From contig NZ_CZQA01000001.1 in assembly GCF_001458735.1 (NCBI RefSeq), forward strand, positions 62,001 to 126,000: a stretch of 64,000 nucleotides of DNA. Reading direction: 5' to 3'. Source of the DNA: Candidatus Nitrospira nitrosa (GTDB taxonomy: Bacteria > Nitrospirota > Nitrospiria > Nitrospirales > Nitrospiraceae). Below, piece after piece: positions 28,181 to 36,382 of this stretch (positions are counted from its first letter, which is position 1; every line of letters begins with the position of its first letter). The notes under the pieces were generated by a model. It was not told where the DNA came from and made no database searches. It worked only from the letters and a program-made list of their open reading frames with translations. A program made the position numbers and the translations under genes.

Positions 28181-28261
28181 TCACCGACCGGTAAGCTGCA
28201 ACATTCCATAAAGCGTCCCGAATATCGCCACGAATACATATACTTCAATGAAGAACATCAT
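28181..28261 (-). CDS. Putative 26-residue membrane peptide
   Basis: A short open frame encodes MMFFIEVYVFVAIFGTLYGM and six more residues (LQLTGR), essentially one transmembrane helix with an acidic residue near the start and Arg at the end. A strong ribosome site (GGAAAGGGGG) lies seven bases upstream of the ATG pair. The arrangement is like known single-helix accessory subunits of membrane complexes, but I recognise no family. The 379-base gap between marR and the lipoprotein gene holds nothing else except a small palindrome. Confidence 0.5.
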   Translation of the reverse strand: MMFFIEVYVFVAIFGTLYGMLQLTGR

Positions 28262-28331
28262 GATGGATGCCCCCTTTCCTGTGTTACCCGCGTTTCTTAT
28301 ACACCTCCAACATGAAGCTTATATGATGGGC

Positions 28332-28351
28332 GCATGAAGAGTTCTTCATGC
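28332..28351. repeat. Short palindrome GCATGAAGA-GT-TCTTCATGC
   Basis: Nine-base perfect arms surround two bases, 71 bases upstream of the small membrane peptide. It could be an operator for a dimeric regulator. Confidence 0.4.
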
Positions 28352-28434
28352 CACAAGACTAAAAAGTTCGCGATCATGAGCCTGGCTGTTCATCCCTGTA
28401 GCCTCATAGCCATCCCGCTCAAGCCGTTGCCCCC

Positions 28435-28692
28435 TCATTGATACACCATCCAATATGACCGCACCCCATCGCGATCAGCCAGTATCTGGCAATGCTTCAC
28501 CGTCTGGCATGGACGCTCATGTGAACCTTGAGCGGTTGTATCGTTCCCGCGAGTAAAGTTCACCACGTATTCCTTCCTTGAGGTGGAACAGCCAATCAGT
28601 AACAGCACCAGCCACAACAATGCCCCGAGCGCGATAACATCCTTGTATTTATAAAACCCATGAGCCGCTTGGGTGAATACGAACATGCTCAT
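28435..28692 (-). CDS. Small putative lipoprotein
   Basis: The 85-residue protein has one hydrophobic stretch ending in a lipobox-like 'LLLIGC' followed by 'STSRKEYVVNFTRGNDTTAQ', and two further cysteines in 'RPCQTVKHCQILADRDGVRS'. The ATG at 28692 follows GGAAGGAGAGG. The longer frame to 28815 has no ribosome site. The N-terminal part before the helix is unusually long for a lipoprotein signal, so it may instead be a membrane-anchored protein. No known family. Confidence 0.55.
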   Translation of the reverse strand: MSMFVFTQAAHGFYKYKDVIALGALLWLVLLLIGCSTSRKEYVVNFTRGNDTTAQGSHERPCQTVKHCQILADRDGVRSYWMVYQ

Positions 28693-28955
28693 CGTCCTCT
28701 CCTTCCAGTACGAGTGAATCTGAACAGGATGTTGACTCCTGAACCGGCGCACAGGCCTCCATTTTGCCCGCGCCGCGACGAGATCCAATCCCGCATCTGT
28801 AGGGGATTGTGCCACCCATATGGGAGAGCAGCGGAGCCTGGAAGGCTCCTCGCACAGGTCTGGATGGTCTCAGCTGAAGAAGAGTAGATCGCACGCCACA
28901 TTTCCTCTTGACGGCAATCGGCTCGCAGCGTAGCCTCCCGCCGGGCTTTCAGCAA

Positions 28956-30266
28956 ATGGAGGATATGACGGTGGAGGAATGGTCCTATCGCCTTCTTGCG
29001 TGCATCGGTTTCGTCACGATTGCGTTGCTGGCCTGGGTAACGGGGAAGCGCGATCGACCAAACTGGACGACTATCGGGGGCAGCGCTGCCTTGGCCTGGG
29101 GACTCGGCACCCTGTCCTTTTGGTTCCCAGGCTCCCGCTGGTTCTGGAGTACTCTCAACGACATGGTGGTCGCGGTGCTCACCGCCTCGCAAAAAGGAAC
29201 GGTGTTTCTTCTTGGACCTCTCACACTTGGTCCCGGCCAGACGTTGCCGGATGGGACGGTTTCAATCGGCTTTATCCTGGCGGCGCAAGCGCTGCCGGCC
29301 GTCGTGTTCTTTTCCGCATTGATGGCGGGGCTGTACTATACGGGGGTCATGCAAACGATCGTGCGCCTGTTTGCCCGACTCTTTTACCGAACCATGGGCT
29401 TATCGGGAGCAGAGTCTCTCTCCGGCGCCGCGAATATCTTCGTGGGCATCGAGGCAGGCCTGATTGTCCGTCCCTATCTCGCCGATCTGACGCGATCGGA
29501 ACTACTCTTGGTGCTCACGTGCATGATGGCGACCGTGGCGAGCACAGTCATGGGCATCTACGTGTCAGCGCTCCAGCATGTGATACCTCAGATCGGTGGG
29601 CATCTGATTTCCGCGTCGATCATTTCGATTCCTTGTGCCGTACTCATCAGTAAACTCACCATTCCAGAAGATGGACAGCCCATGACGCTGGGCGGAGTGC
29701 CTACTATTCCTTCATCCGACGATGCAGCAATCCCACCGCCCTCCAACCTCATTGTCGCCTTGATCGATGGGGCCGGGCAGGGGATGAAAATGGCGGTCGG
29801 CATTGCTACGTTGCTGATCGTGTTTCTTGGATTGGAGGCGTTGGTCGATTTGGCGCTGGCACAGCTTCCTATGATCAACGGAGCGCCGTTCTCTCTCTCA
29901 CGGGTCCTCGCCTGGCTGACCTGGCCATTCGCTATTCTCCTCGGTCTTCGCCCTGAGGAGTGGCAGATCGGCGCAGACTTGCTAGGTTCGCGGTTTATCG
30001 AGACGGAAGTCGCGGCCTATTTCAAATTGGCCGCGGTACAATCCGCGTCTCCACCACCGCTCTCCCCACGATCCCTCACGGCCATGACCTATGCCCTCTG
30101 CGGATTCGTGCATGTGGCGAGCATGGGCATCTTTGTCGGCGGCATCTCCGCCCTGGTGCCGCATCGGGCAAAAGATATTTCGCTGCTGGGACTGCGCGCC
30201 TTATGGACCGCCTTTTTGACAACGCTGTTGACCGGTTGTATTGCTGGTGTTCTCGCATCGTCCTAA
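28956..30266 (+). CDS. Concentrative nucleoside transporter family protein (NupC-like)
   Basis: The roughly 436-residue protein has about ten helices and CNT signatures: 'QTIVRLFARLFYRTMGLSGA', 'ESLSGAANIFVGIEAGLIVR' and 'LTRSELLLVLTCMMATVAST', then 'GIYVSALQHVIPQIGGHLIS'. Near the end 'GFVHVASMGIFVGGISALVP' matches the CNT C-terminal motif. It should import nucleosides with a cation. The start is uncertain: ATG 28956 or ATG 28965, the latter with GGAGG very close. Confidence 0.85.
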   Translation: MEDMTVEEWSYRLLACIGFVTIALLAWVTGKRDRPNWTTIGGSAALAWGLGTLSFWFPGSRWFWSTLNDMVVAVLTASQKGTVFLLGPLTLGPGQTLPDGTVSIGFILAAQALPAVVFFSALMAGLYYTGVMQTIVRLFARLFYRTMGLSGAESLSGAANIFVGIEAGLIVRPYLADLTRSELLLVLTCMMATVASTVMGIYVSALQHVIPQIGGHLISASIISIPCAVLISKLTIPEDGQPMTLGGVPTIPSSDDAAIPPPSNLIVALIDGAGQGMKMAVGIATLLIVFLGLEALVDLALAQLPMINGAPFSLSRVLAWLTWPFAILLGLRPEEWQIGADLLGSRFIETEVAAYFKLAAVQSASPPPLSPRSLTAMTYALCGFVHVASMGIFVGGISALVPHRAKDISLLGLRALWTAFLTTLLTGCIAGVLASS

Positions 30267-30475
30267 AAGGTGACCCCCACCAAGCTCTCTCTCCATACCA
30301 GTGGACAATCAGAAACGGGATCCCCCCCCTCCCCTTCACACAGTTGCTGCGACGCCTTTTCGTTGACGTAACAGCAAAGACAAGAGAGCATGAGCAGGAA
30401 TGGTCGAATGTATATGCTGTAGTACATCCATCGTCGTGTCTCCGTCTTGAGTGAATTGAGAGCAGGAGGATGCCT

Positions 30476-30868
30476 ATGTTCAGACCGATCACGATCCCGT
30501 TTGGATCAAAAATGCTGTTCAACACCGTCACGCTCAAACCCGGCGTCACCTTTGAGGATGTGGAGATAGCCGTGGGGGAACTCTGCGCTGTGGTCAAAGG
30601 AATCTACGGAGGAGAGAAAGGCGGATTCATCGCTGGACAAGTGTTCAAGTTCACCGGCTTCGTCTCGAACGAGGGTTCGCTCTCGTCATCCAAAACCGCC
30701 GACTACCATTATGTGATTGTCACCTATTGGCGGTCGTTCGACGCGCATGAACGCTCGCACACAGACGACGTGTTCAAAAAGAAATTTGCCAAACTGGCGA
30801 CGATGTGTTCCGAGACCAAGGAACTTGGGTACGACATGCTGTGGCAAGGAGCGGTGGAAAGCCAGTAA
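30476..30868 (+). CDS. Hypothetical 130-residue protein
   Basis: The sequence ('MFRPITIPFGSKMLFNTVTL', 'GVTFEDVEIAVGELCAVVKG', 'DYHYVIVTYWRSFDAHERSH', 'FKKKFAKLATMCSETKELGY', 'DMLWQG') looks like a soluble alpha/beta protein; the length and 'VIVTYWRSFDAHERSH' recall dimeric ferredoxin-like (ABM-type) proteins, but this is only a resemblance. GGAGG ends at 30469, so the second ATG (30476, spacer six) is chosen and not the one at 30470, which abuts it. Confidence 0.6.
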   Translation: MFRPITIPFGSKMLFNTVTLKPGVTFEDVEIAVGELCAVVKGIYGGEKGGFIAGQVFKFTGFVSNEGSLSSSKTADYHYVIVTYWRSFDAHERSHTDDVFKKKFAKLATMCSETKELGYDMLWQGAVESQ

Positions 30869-30925
30869 CGGAAACGGATCTCTGTGTTTATCTCGCATTT
30901 AGCAAAAATATTAAATCAGCTGAGA

Positions 30926-32011
30926 ATGTCGATGAACATGAAGCTAGTGGTGGCCATGACGCTGATCGCGCTCCTAGTGCCTGCGTTCGCCCTGGCACAG
31001 CTCGATTGCATCGTGCCCACGCGCGAAGAAGGCTTCGACCCGAAGCAGCCCGGCGCCACGGAGCTCCAACGTACCGCGCGTGCGGTGGCCGCCATTGTCC
31101 AGAAGAACACGGTCTTCATGCAAGGCAACAAACCGGTGCGGGTCCGTACCACCATCGACTACGGTGGATGGGACCGGCAATCGGCCTCAGTTATTACCAC
31201 GGCCTACAACCAGAAAGCCTGGCGCACCGGCGGCTGCAAGATCAGCAAGTTTGCGGATCGCGGCGGCGGGCTCTCAGATGGGACGATCGGCATCTATATT
31301 AACGAACCAGAAGCCATGTTTGGCGGGCAGCTGGGCGATGGCGAACTGAAAGCCAGTGGAATGCCGACGCCATTAGGCGCCACTGGCGGATTTCCCATGT
31401 ATGCCGGAGGTGGCAACAAGGACAATCCTCGTCTGTTGATGAGTCGTGCGGGTTATGAACCGTGGGTGCCGGTGACGATTGCCGAGATGCTGGAATGGCG
31501 CGAGCGCGACCTCAAGAAAAAGGAGCAGGAATACCAGGCTTCCGTACAAGGGAACGGCAACGAACTCAATGAAGCGAAGATTGAGCAGATGTATCACGAC
31601 ATGAAGAAAATCAATGCAGCGGAAGCAGAGAAGATGCGCACCCAGATGCTTGTCTCGCTCGAGAAAATGCAGAAAGAGGGCGCACGCCAGTCAGCTCAAG
31701 CTGCACAGTGGATGACGCAGCAGCGCAGCGCCTTCGATGCCTACCGTGCCTCATTCACCGCCCCGCAACTCATAGCGCCGGGCACCATCAGCAATTTGAT
31801 GACGCCAGACAAAGTCATCCGCGTGGACGATCCGAAGGGCAAGCCACTCGCAAAAATCGATCCGGCATACGCGCAACGCGACCCCCGGCGTATTCACTTA
31901 ATTATGGTGGGGCTCAGCCCTCAGCGGAAGACCGATCCGAACTATGCATGGTTCAACACGTCGCTCGAGACGCTCGACTACGCGGCGCTCGGCAAGTTAC
32001 TCAGCGAGTAG
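30926..32011 (+). CDS. Hypothetical exported protein
   Basis: A clear signal peptide ('MKLVVAMTLIALLVPAFALA') is followed by 'QLDCIVPTREEGFDPKQPGA'. The middle region (about residues 175-265: 'EMLEWRERDLKKKEQEYQAS', 'MYHDMKKINAAEAEKMRTQM', 'LEKMQKEGARQSAQAAQW') is charged and probably coiled-coil. The end reads 'HLIMVGLSPQRKTDPNYAWF'. I recognise no family; it acts in the periplasm or outside. ATG 30926, 30932 and 30938 are all possible starts. Confidence 0.65.
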   Translation: MSMNMKLVVAMTLIALLVPAFALAQLDCIVPTREEGFDPKQPGATELQRTARAVAAIVQKNTVFMQGNKPVRVRTTIDYGGWDRQSASVITTAYNQKAWRTGGCKISKFADRGGGLSDGTIGIYINEPEAMFGGQLGDGELKASGMPTPLGATGGFPMYAGGGNKDNPRLLMSRAGYEPWVPVTIAEMLEWRERDLKKKEQEYQASVQGNGNELNEAKIEQMYHDMKKINAAEAEKMRTQMLVSLEKMQKEGARQSAQAAQWMTQQRSAFDAYRASFTAPQLIAPGTISNLMTPDKVIRVDDPKGKPLAKIDPAYAQRDPRRIHLIMVGLSPQRKTDPNYAWFNTSLETLDYAALGKLLSE

Positions 32012-32214
32012 TGGGTCTTGGGGAACACGGTTGTGACAGATTCCTCTCCACTCGTAACACAATATTGAATTGCAAGACGCGCCCCCCTACCTGCTTCTTA
32101 GAAACGGTGTCCGCTTCCTTATCTTCTCGAACTAATTATGCCCTCATGGACCATGGTTGCCTTCAAAGAGTAAATACACTATCTTTTGTAACCAAGCCAT
32201 CAAGGCACCTACGT

Positions 32215-33198
32215 ATGGATGGTAGCACCCATATGCCTCTCTCGCCCCAAGATCAAGATCGACTTACTCAGATATTTTTCCCGCGCAGCGAGATCAAAAA
32301 GGAAGAGGTGATGTCTGCTGGTTGTCGTTTTGTTTACTACACTACCGCTGATACTGCGACTAAGATCCTTAGGAGCAGACAAATCTGGCTACGAAACACA
32401 GCCGTCATGAATGACTATTCCGAAGTCCAGTATGGATTTCAGTGCTTAAACGATGCGTACAAAGCAGAGCCTGGCGAGAACTTCAATACAGCTCTTAATG
32501 CTTGTTTCCAAGGGCTGGCTGACGAAGTTAGGGACCTCTTTAATGGCTGGTTGCCGATTATTTTTGATGATACTTACCTCACATGCGTATCACAGCACCT
32601 ACCTGAAGAAAATGAACATGGACGGCTCTCTATGTGGAGAGCATATGGGTGCGGTACCGGTATTGCGTTGGTTATCAATGGCGCCGTTATGTTCGGTAAC
32701 ACGCAGGTTCTAGAAGTCTTCTCAAGCCCTGTATTGTATGAACGGCCAGAAACTGTTGCAGAACAACTCAATCAAGTCGCAAAAAACATTACTAATGATC
32801 TAGGCTTTTTGAGAGACCTTGGTCGTGAGCATCTGAAGAGCGCGGTATTCAACATGTTCCTGTTTGGAATTTTATGCACAAAGCACCCAGGATTTCACGA
32901 AGAGCGAGAGTGGCGAGTAATCGCATCGCCTCAAATATTCCCAACACCGCACTGTACATTTGCCATTGAGGTTATTCAGGGAACTCCTCAACGAGTCTTG
33001 AAGTTAGACCTCAAGAATCATACAGAGCAAGGCCTGGTTGGCCTTGCCATCCCAGACCTTATAGATAGAATCATAATCGGACCATGCCAATTCCCTGCAA
33101 TCATTCGTCAGGCATTTCTTGATCTGCTTCAAGAGACAGGCGTGCCAGATGCTGGCAGGAAAATCGTAGTCTCAGATATCCCTCTAAGACAAGCGTAG
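32215..33198 (+). CDS. DUF2971 domain protein
   Basis: The 327-residue protein has the DUF2971 pattern: 'YYTTADTATKILRSRQIWLR', 'NTAVMNDYSEVQYGFQCLND', 'RLSMWRAYGCGTGIALVING' and 'KHPGFHEEREWRVIASPQIF'. Function is unknown; members occur scattered among accessory genes. Its AT-rich composition differs from the neighbours, which suggests acquisition by transfer. The open frame runs back to 31708, overlapping the previous gene in another frame; the ATG at 32215 is the first that fits the domain. Confidence 0.75.
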   Translation: MDGSTHMPLSPQDQDRLTQIFFPRSEIKKEEVMSAGCRFVYYTTADTATKILRSRQIWLRNTAVMNDYSEVQYGFQCLNDAYKAEPGENFNTALNACFQGLADEVRDLFNGWLPIIFDDTYLTCVSQHLPEENEHGRLSMWRAYGCGTGIALVINGAVMFGNTQVLEVFSSPVLYERPETVAEQLNQVAKNITNDLGFLRDLGREHLKSAVFNMFLFGILCTKHPGFHEEREWRVIASPQIFPTPHCTFAIEVIQGTPQRVLKLDLKNHTEQGLVGLAIPDLIDRIIIGPCQFPAIIRQAFLDLLQETGVPDAGRKIVVSDIPLRQA

Positions 33199-33245
33199 AG
33201 TTCGGGATCAAAAGGGATCGAGCCCTTCACTTCAGAAGTGGTGTA

Positions 33246-33353
33246 TCAGGCTTTTGCCTTTGGTTCATTCCTTGCTTCCAGTTTCGAGACCCACGAGTCC
33301 TCCATGATGAGCCGCACGAACAGATAGCGTGAGTAGCGAGGGTCAAGTCTTGT
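33246..33353 (-). pseudogene. C-terminal fragment of an M20 peptidase gene
   Basis: On the minus strand the frame ending at the TGA at 33246 reads 'LDPRYSRYLFVRLIMEDSW', closely resembling the end of the M20 peptidase at 36383-37690 ('IEPRLYLLVRLIMESS'). Nothing of the catalytic part is left upstream. It is a remnant of a second copy. Confidence 0.6.
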
Positions 33354-33423
33354 CTTGTGCACGGCTGTCCTAATGACGACACAACACTACATATTCGCTC
33401 CCCCCACATTCCATTATCCATCG

Positions 33424-33858
33424 TCAGACAAATCGCTCACACTCTGCCGGAGTTGGAACGCGGCAGGTGGCCGATCGTCCCATCCACCGGTACCGACGAC
33501 GCGCCACGAAGTCATAGACCACATCACGGATTAAGGCAGGCACCAGCACACAGACGTAATACAGGAGCCACCACCTGGAGAGCTGTCGTAGCACCCTGAG
33601 AGCCGCGGTGGACTTGGTATAGACACAGCATCCTTCCAGCAAGAGGAAGGTCTGATAGTTCGTGGTGGGCATATGCAGGTCATGGAGGATACGTTGCGCC
33701 GGATCGGACTGAAGTGTCCCGAACTTGAACCGCCGATTTGGATCATGGGCGATCGCGAAGTTTACCCAGCCATTGCACCAGTTGCAGACGCCGTCGAAGA
33801 GAATCAGCCGTTCGTACTTGGTCCATTCATGTACGGAAGGATCAAGCTGGTCGTTCAT
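33424..33858 (-). CDS. DCC-family thiol-disulfide oxidoreductase-like protein (DUF393)
   Basis: The 144-residue protein has the family start 'LILFDGVCNWCNGWVNFAIA' with the DGxCxxC motif, then 'RFKFGTLQSDPAQRILHDL' and 'TAALRVLRQLSRWWLLYYV'. Members have a thioredoxin-like fold; substrates are unknown. Its ATG overlaps the nhaA stop (ATGA), so it is co-translated with nhaA. Confidence 0.88.
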   Translation of the reverse strand: MNDQLDPSVHEWTKYERLILFDGVCNWCNGWVNFAIAHDPNRRFKFGTLQSDPAQRILHDLHMPTTNYQTFLLLEGCCVYTKSTAALRVLRQLSRWWLLYYVCVLVPALIRDVVYDFVARRRYRWMGRSATCRVPTPAECERFV

Positions 33859-35042
33859 TGGACTGTTTGGCCATCCGTCTGCCTGGGCTTGCCAAAAACC
33901 CTGAGCCAAAGAAACCCAGTGGTTCCTGCGATCAACGAGGCAAGAAGAATGGCCAGTTTAGAGGCGTTGGTCGTATCCGGATTACCGGGAAACGCCAGAT
34001 TGGCAATGAAGATCGACATCGTAAAACCAATGCCGCCAAGAATTCCCGCTCCGGCGATCTCGTGCCACGTCAGATCCTCTGGCAATCGGCAGAGACCACT
34101 AGCCACGGCCACAGCACACAGCATGATCACACCCACCGGCTTTCCAAGCGTCAACCCGGCGATGATGCCGACGCTGTTCGGGCTGGTCAGATTTTCCAGC
34201 CAGTCAGCGCCTACCGCGATGCCCGTATTGGCCAACGCGAAGATCGGCAGGACAATGAAGGCTACCGGTTTGTGTAGGAACCGTTCGAGTCGATGCGACG
34301 GGGACGCCTCATCCTCCTCCCTGGCAGTGAAGGGAATGGCAAAGGCCAGTGCGACTCCGGCAATGGTCGCATGTACGCCCGACTGAAGTATGAGCCACCA
34401 GAGCAACAGGCCACCGAACAGGTACGGTACGAGGGACATCACGCGAAACGCATGATTCAACATTGCCAAGAGCATCCACACTCCGGCGGCACAGGCCAAA
34501 TGCCATATGGACAGGTGTGTCGTATAGAATGCCGCGATCACGACGACGGCACCCAAATCATCCATAATGGCGAAGGCCACGACAAACACCTTCAGTGAGG
34601 CTGGAACGCGGTCGCCGAGGATGGCCAACACCCCAAGCGCAAAGGCGATGTCCGTGGCCATCGGAATCCCCACCCCGGGCTGAGTGGGGGTTCCCCCATT
34701 GATCCCCAGGTGAATCAACGCCGGTGTGATCATTCCACCGATAGCTGCACAAATGGGAAGCAGAGCGTTCTTGAGCTGAGCCAGTTCACCGTTGTACAGC
34801 TCTCGTTCCAGCTCTAATCCGATAAGCAGAAAGAAGATCGTCATCAGCCCGTCGTTGATCCAATGTTCCAGACTCGCACCACCGATCGAGCTCTGCCACA
34901 GCGCCGAATAGCTTGTGCCGATGGACGAATTGGCAAGTCCAAGCGAGAGCACTGTGCAACCCATGAGCACGACCCCACTCGCCTTCTCAGAATCAACAAA
35001 TGCGGTAAACGTGTTGGATAGGCGTTGCTGGATAAGGCTCAT
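33855..35042 (-). CDS. nhaA: Na+/H+ antiporter NhaA
   Basis: The 395-residue protein has about twelve helices and the NhaA signatures 'IPMATDIAFALGVLAILGDR' and 'FAIMDDLGAVVVIAAFYTTH', the Asp-Asp pair of which binds and moves sodium. 'GIGFTMSIFIANLAFPG' is the conserved later helix. It exports sodium in exchange for protons across the inner membrane and helps pH balance, which matters in an acid-producing nitrifier. The ATG at 35042 overlaps the stop of the MFS gene. Confidence 0.95.
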   Translation of the reverse strand: MSLIQQRLSNTFTAFVDSEKASGVVLMGCTVLSLGLANSSIGTSYSALWQSSIGGASLEHWINDGLMTIFFLLIGLELERELYNGELAQLKNALLPICAAIGGMITPALIHLGINGGTPTQPGVGIPMATDIAFALGVLAILGDRVPASLKVFVVAFAIMDDLGAVVVIAAFYTTHLSIWHLACAAGVWMLLAMLNHAFRVMSLVPYLFGGLLLWWLILQSGVHATIAGVALAFAIPFTAREEDEASPSHRLERFLHKPVAFIVLPIFALANTGIAVGADWLENLTSPNSVGIIAGLTLGKPVGVIMLCAVAVASGLCRLPEDLTWHEIAGAGILGGIGFTMSIFIANLAFPGNPDTTNASKLAILLASLIAGTTGFLWLRVFGKPRQTDGQTVQ

Positions 35043-36298
35043 GATCGCCTCGTCGTCCGCCACGCAATCACAGCGGCACTGAGAAGCATGAGCGAGGCGA
35101 GGATGAACGGGGCGCCTGGAAGATCTAAGGACGTGGTGAAGGTTGAGTGCTGAGGACCCAGACCGGAATCAGATCGGATAAAGAAGGCAAAGGTCTGGGT
35201 AAAGAGAGTTGGTCCAATCATGCCAGTCATGCCGTTGATGCTGGCGATAGCGCCTTGGAGCTGGCCCTGTTCTGAACTGCTGATATGGCGTGTCATGAGT
35301 GATTGATTTGAGGGACCGGCCAGTCCCCAGAAGGCCATCACAGGAATCCCGAGACAAAAGATCCAACCTTCCGGGGCAAGGCCATAGACGGAGAAGCCGA
35401 TCGCTCCGCAACTCAACCCGAGCATGAGCGTCTTCCGTTCGCCGACTCTCGCCGTGATCGGACGAATCAGTCCGCCCTGCACGATCATGGCCGCCACGCC
35501 AACTCCAGCCATCATCAGCCCAACCGATGCCGGTCCCCATCCGTAGCGATAGCCCATGTATAGCACGGACACGCTCGGCAGTATGGCATGGGCGAGATAA
35601 CTAAAGAACGCCACGGTCGCGAGGCCGAACAGTTCATGGTGCGATCGCAACAGTACGAGCGAGCCGACCGGATTGGCCCGCGCCCAGCTGAACGACATCC
35701 GTTTGTGAGGCGCCAGTGACTCAGGAAGCACAAGGTATCCGTATCCAGCGTTCATGAGGCTGAGGGCTGCCGCACCCCAGAACGGCAGCCGAGGATCAAG
35801 CGCGCCGAGCCAGCCACCCAAGGCAGGGCCGATGATGAAGCCGAGACCGAAGACCATGCCGATCTTGCCGAATGCTGCTGCGCGTTGCTCCGGCGGGGTC
35901 ACGTCGGCAATGTAGGCGCCGGCCGTACTGAAACTGGAGGAGGCCATGCCTGAAATGACCCGGCCTACGACAAGCCAGCCCACGTTCGGTGCCAGCGCCA
36001 TCACAATGTAATCGAGGCCCAGGCCCAGATTGGACAGCAACACGACCGGTCGCCGGCCAAATCGATCTGACAGCGCGCCCTGGATCGGCGAGCAGAAGAA
36101 CTGCATAAATGCCCAAGCCGTCCCCATCAGGCCGTAAAGGACTGCTGCCTGGGCCGTATCACCGAAGAAAAATTCCTCGACGAGTTTCGGCAACACCGGG
36201 ATGATGATGCCGAACGACAACATGTCGAGCAGGACTGTGATGAGAATAAAGAGAACGGCGGCTTGCCGCGGTGCGGAGGTCGCCGACGAATGGCTCAT
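35039..36298 (-). CDS. MFS transporter, TetA-like
   Basis: The 419-residue protein has twelve helices and the drug:proton antiporter motif 'GALSDRFGRRPVVLLSN' between helices 2 and 3, preceded by 'LLDMLSFGIIIPVLPKLVEE', as in tetracycline-type exporters, and 'GKIGMVFGLGFIIGPALGGW' (motif C). It is probably a proton-driven exporter; the drug or metabolite cannot be inferred. It is the first gene of a tightly coupled MFS-nhaA-DCC block. Confidence 0.85.
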   Translation of the reverse strand: MSHSSATSAPRQAAVLFILITVLLDMLSFGIIIPVLPKLVEEFFFGDTAQAAVLYGLMGTAWAFMQFFCSPIQGALSDRFGRRPVVLLSNLGLGLDYIVMALAPNVGWLVVGRVISGMASSSFSTAGAYIADVTPPEQRAAAFGKIGMVFGLGFIIGPALGGWLGALDPRLPFWGAAALSLMNAGYGYLVLPESLAPHKRMSFSWARANPVGSLVLLRSHHELFGLATVAFFSYLAHAILPSVSVLYMGYRYGWGPASVGLMMAGVGVAAMIVQGGLIRPITARVGERKTLMLGLSCGAIGFSVYGLAPEGWIFCLGIPVMAFWGLAGPSNQSLMTRHISSSEQGQLQGAIASINGMTGMIGPTLFTQTFAFFIRSDSGLGPQHSTFTTSLDLPGAPFILASLMLLSAAVIAWRTTRRS

Positions 36299-36382
36299 TC
36301 CTGCATCCTAGCAGACTGACGATACCCAACGCTGTTTGCCTGTCCATCCACCAAGCGATGAAGGACGTTCACCCCGGATCAG

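Noticed and set aside
31708..32214. N-terminal extension of the DUF2971 frame
   Set aside because: It overlaps another gene in a different frame and has non-protein-like composition; the domain begins after 32215.
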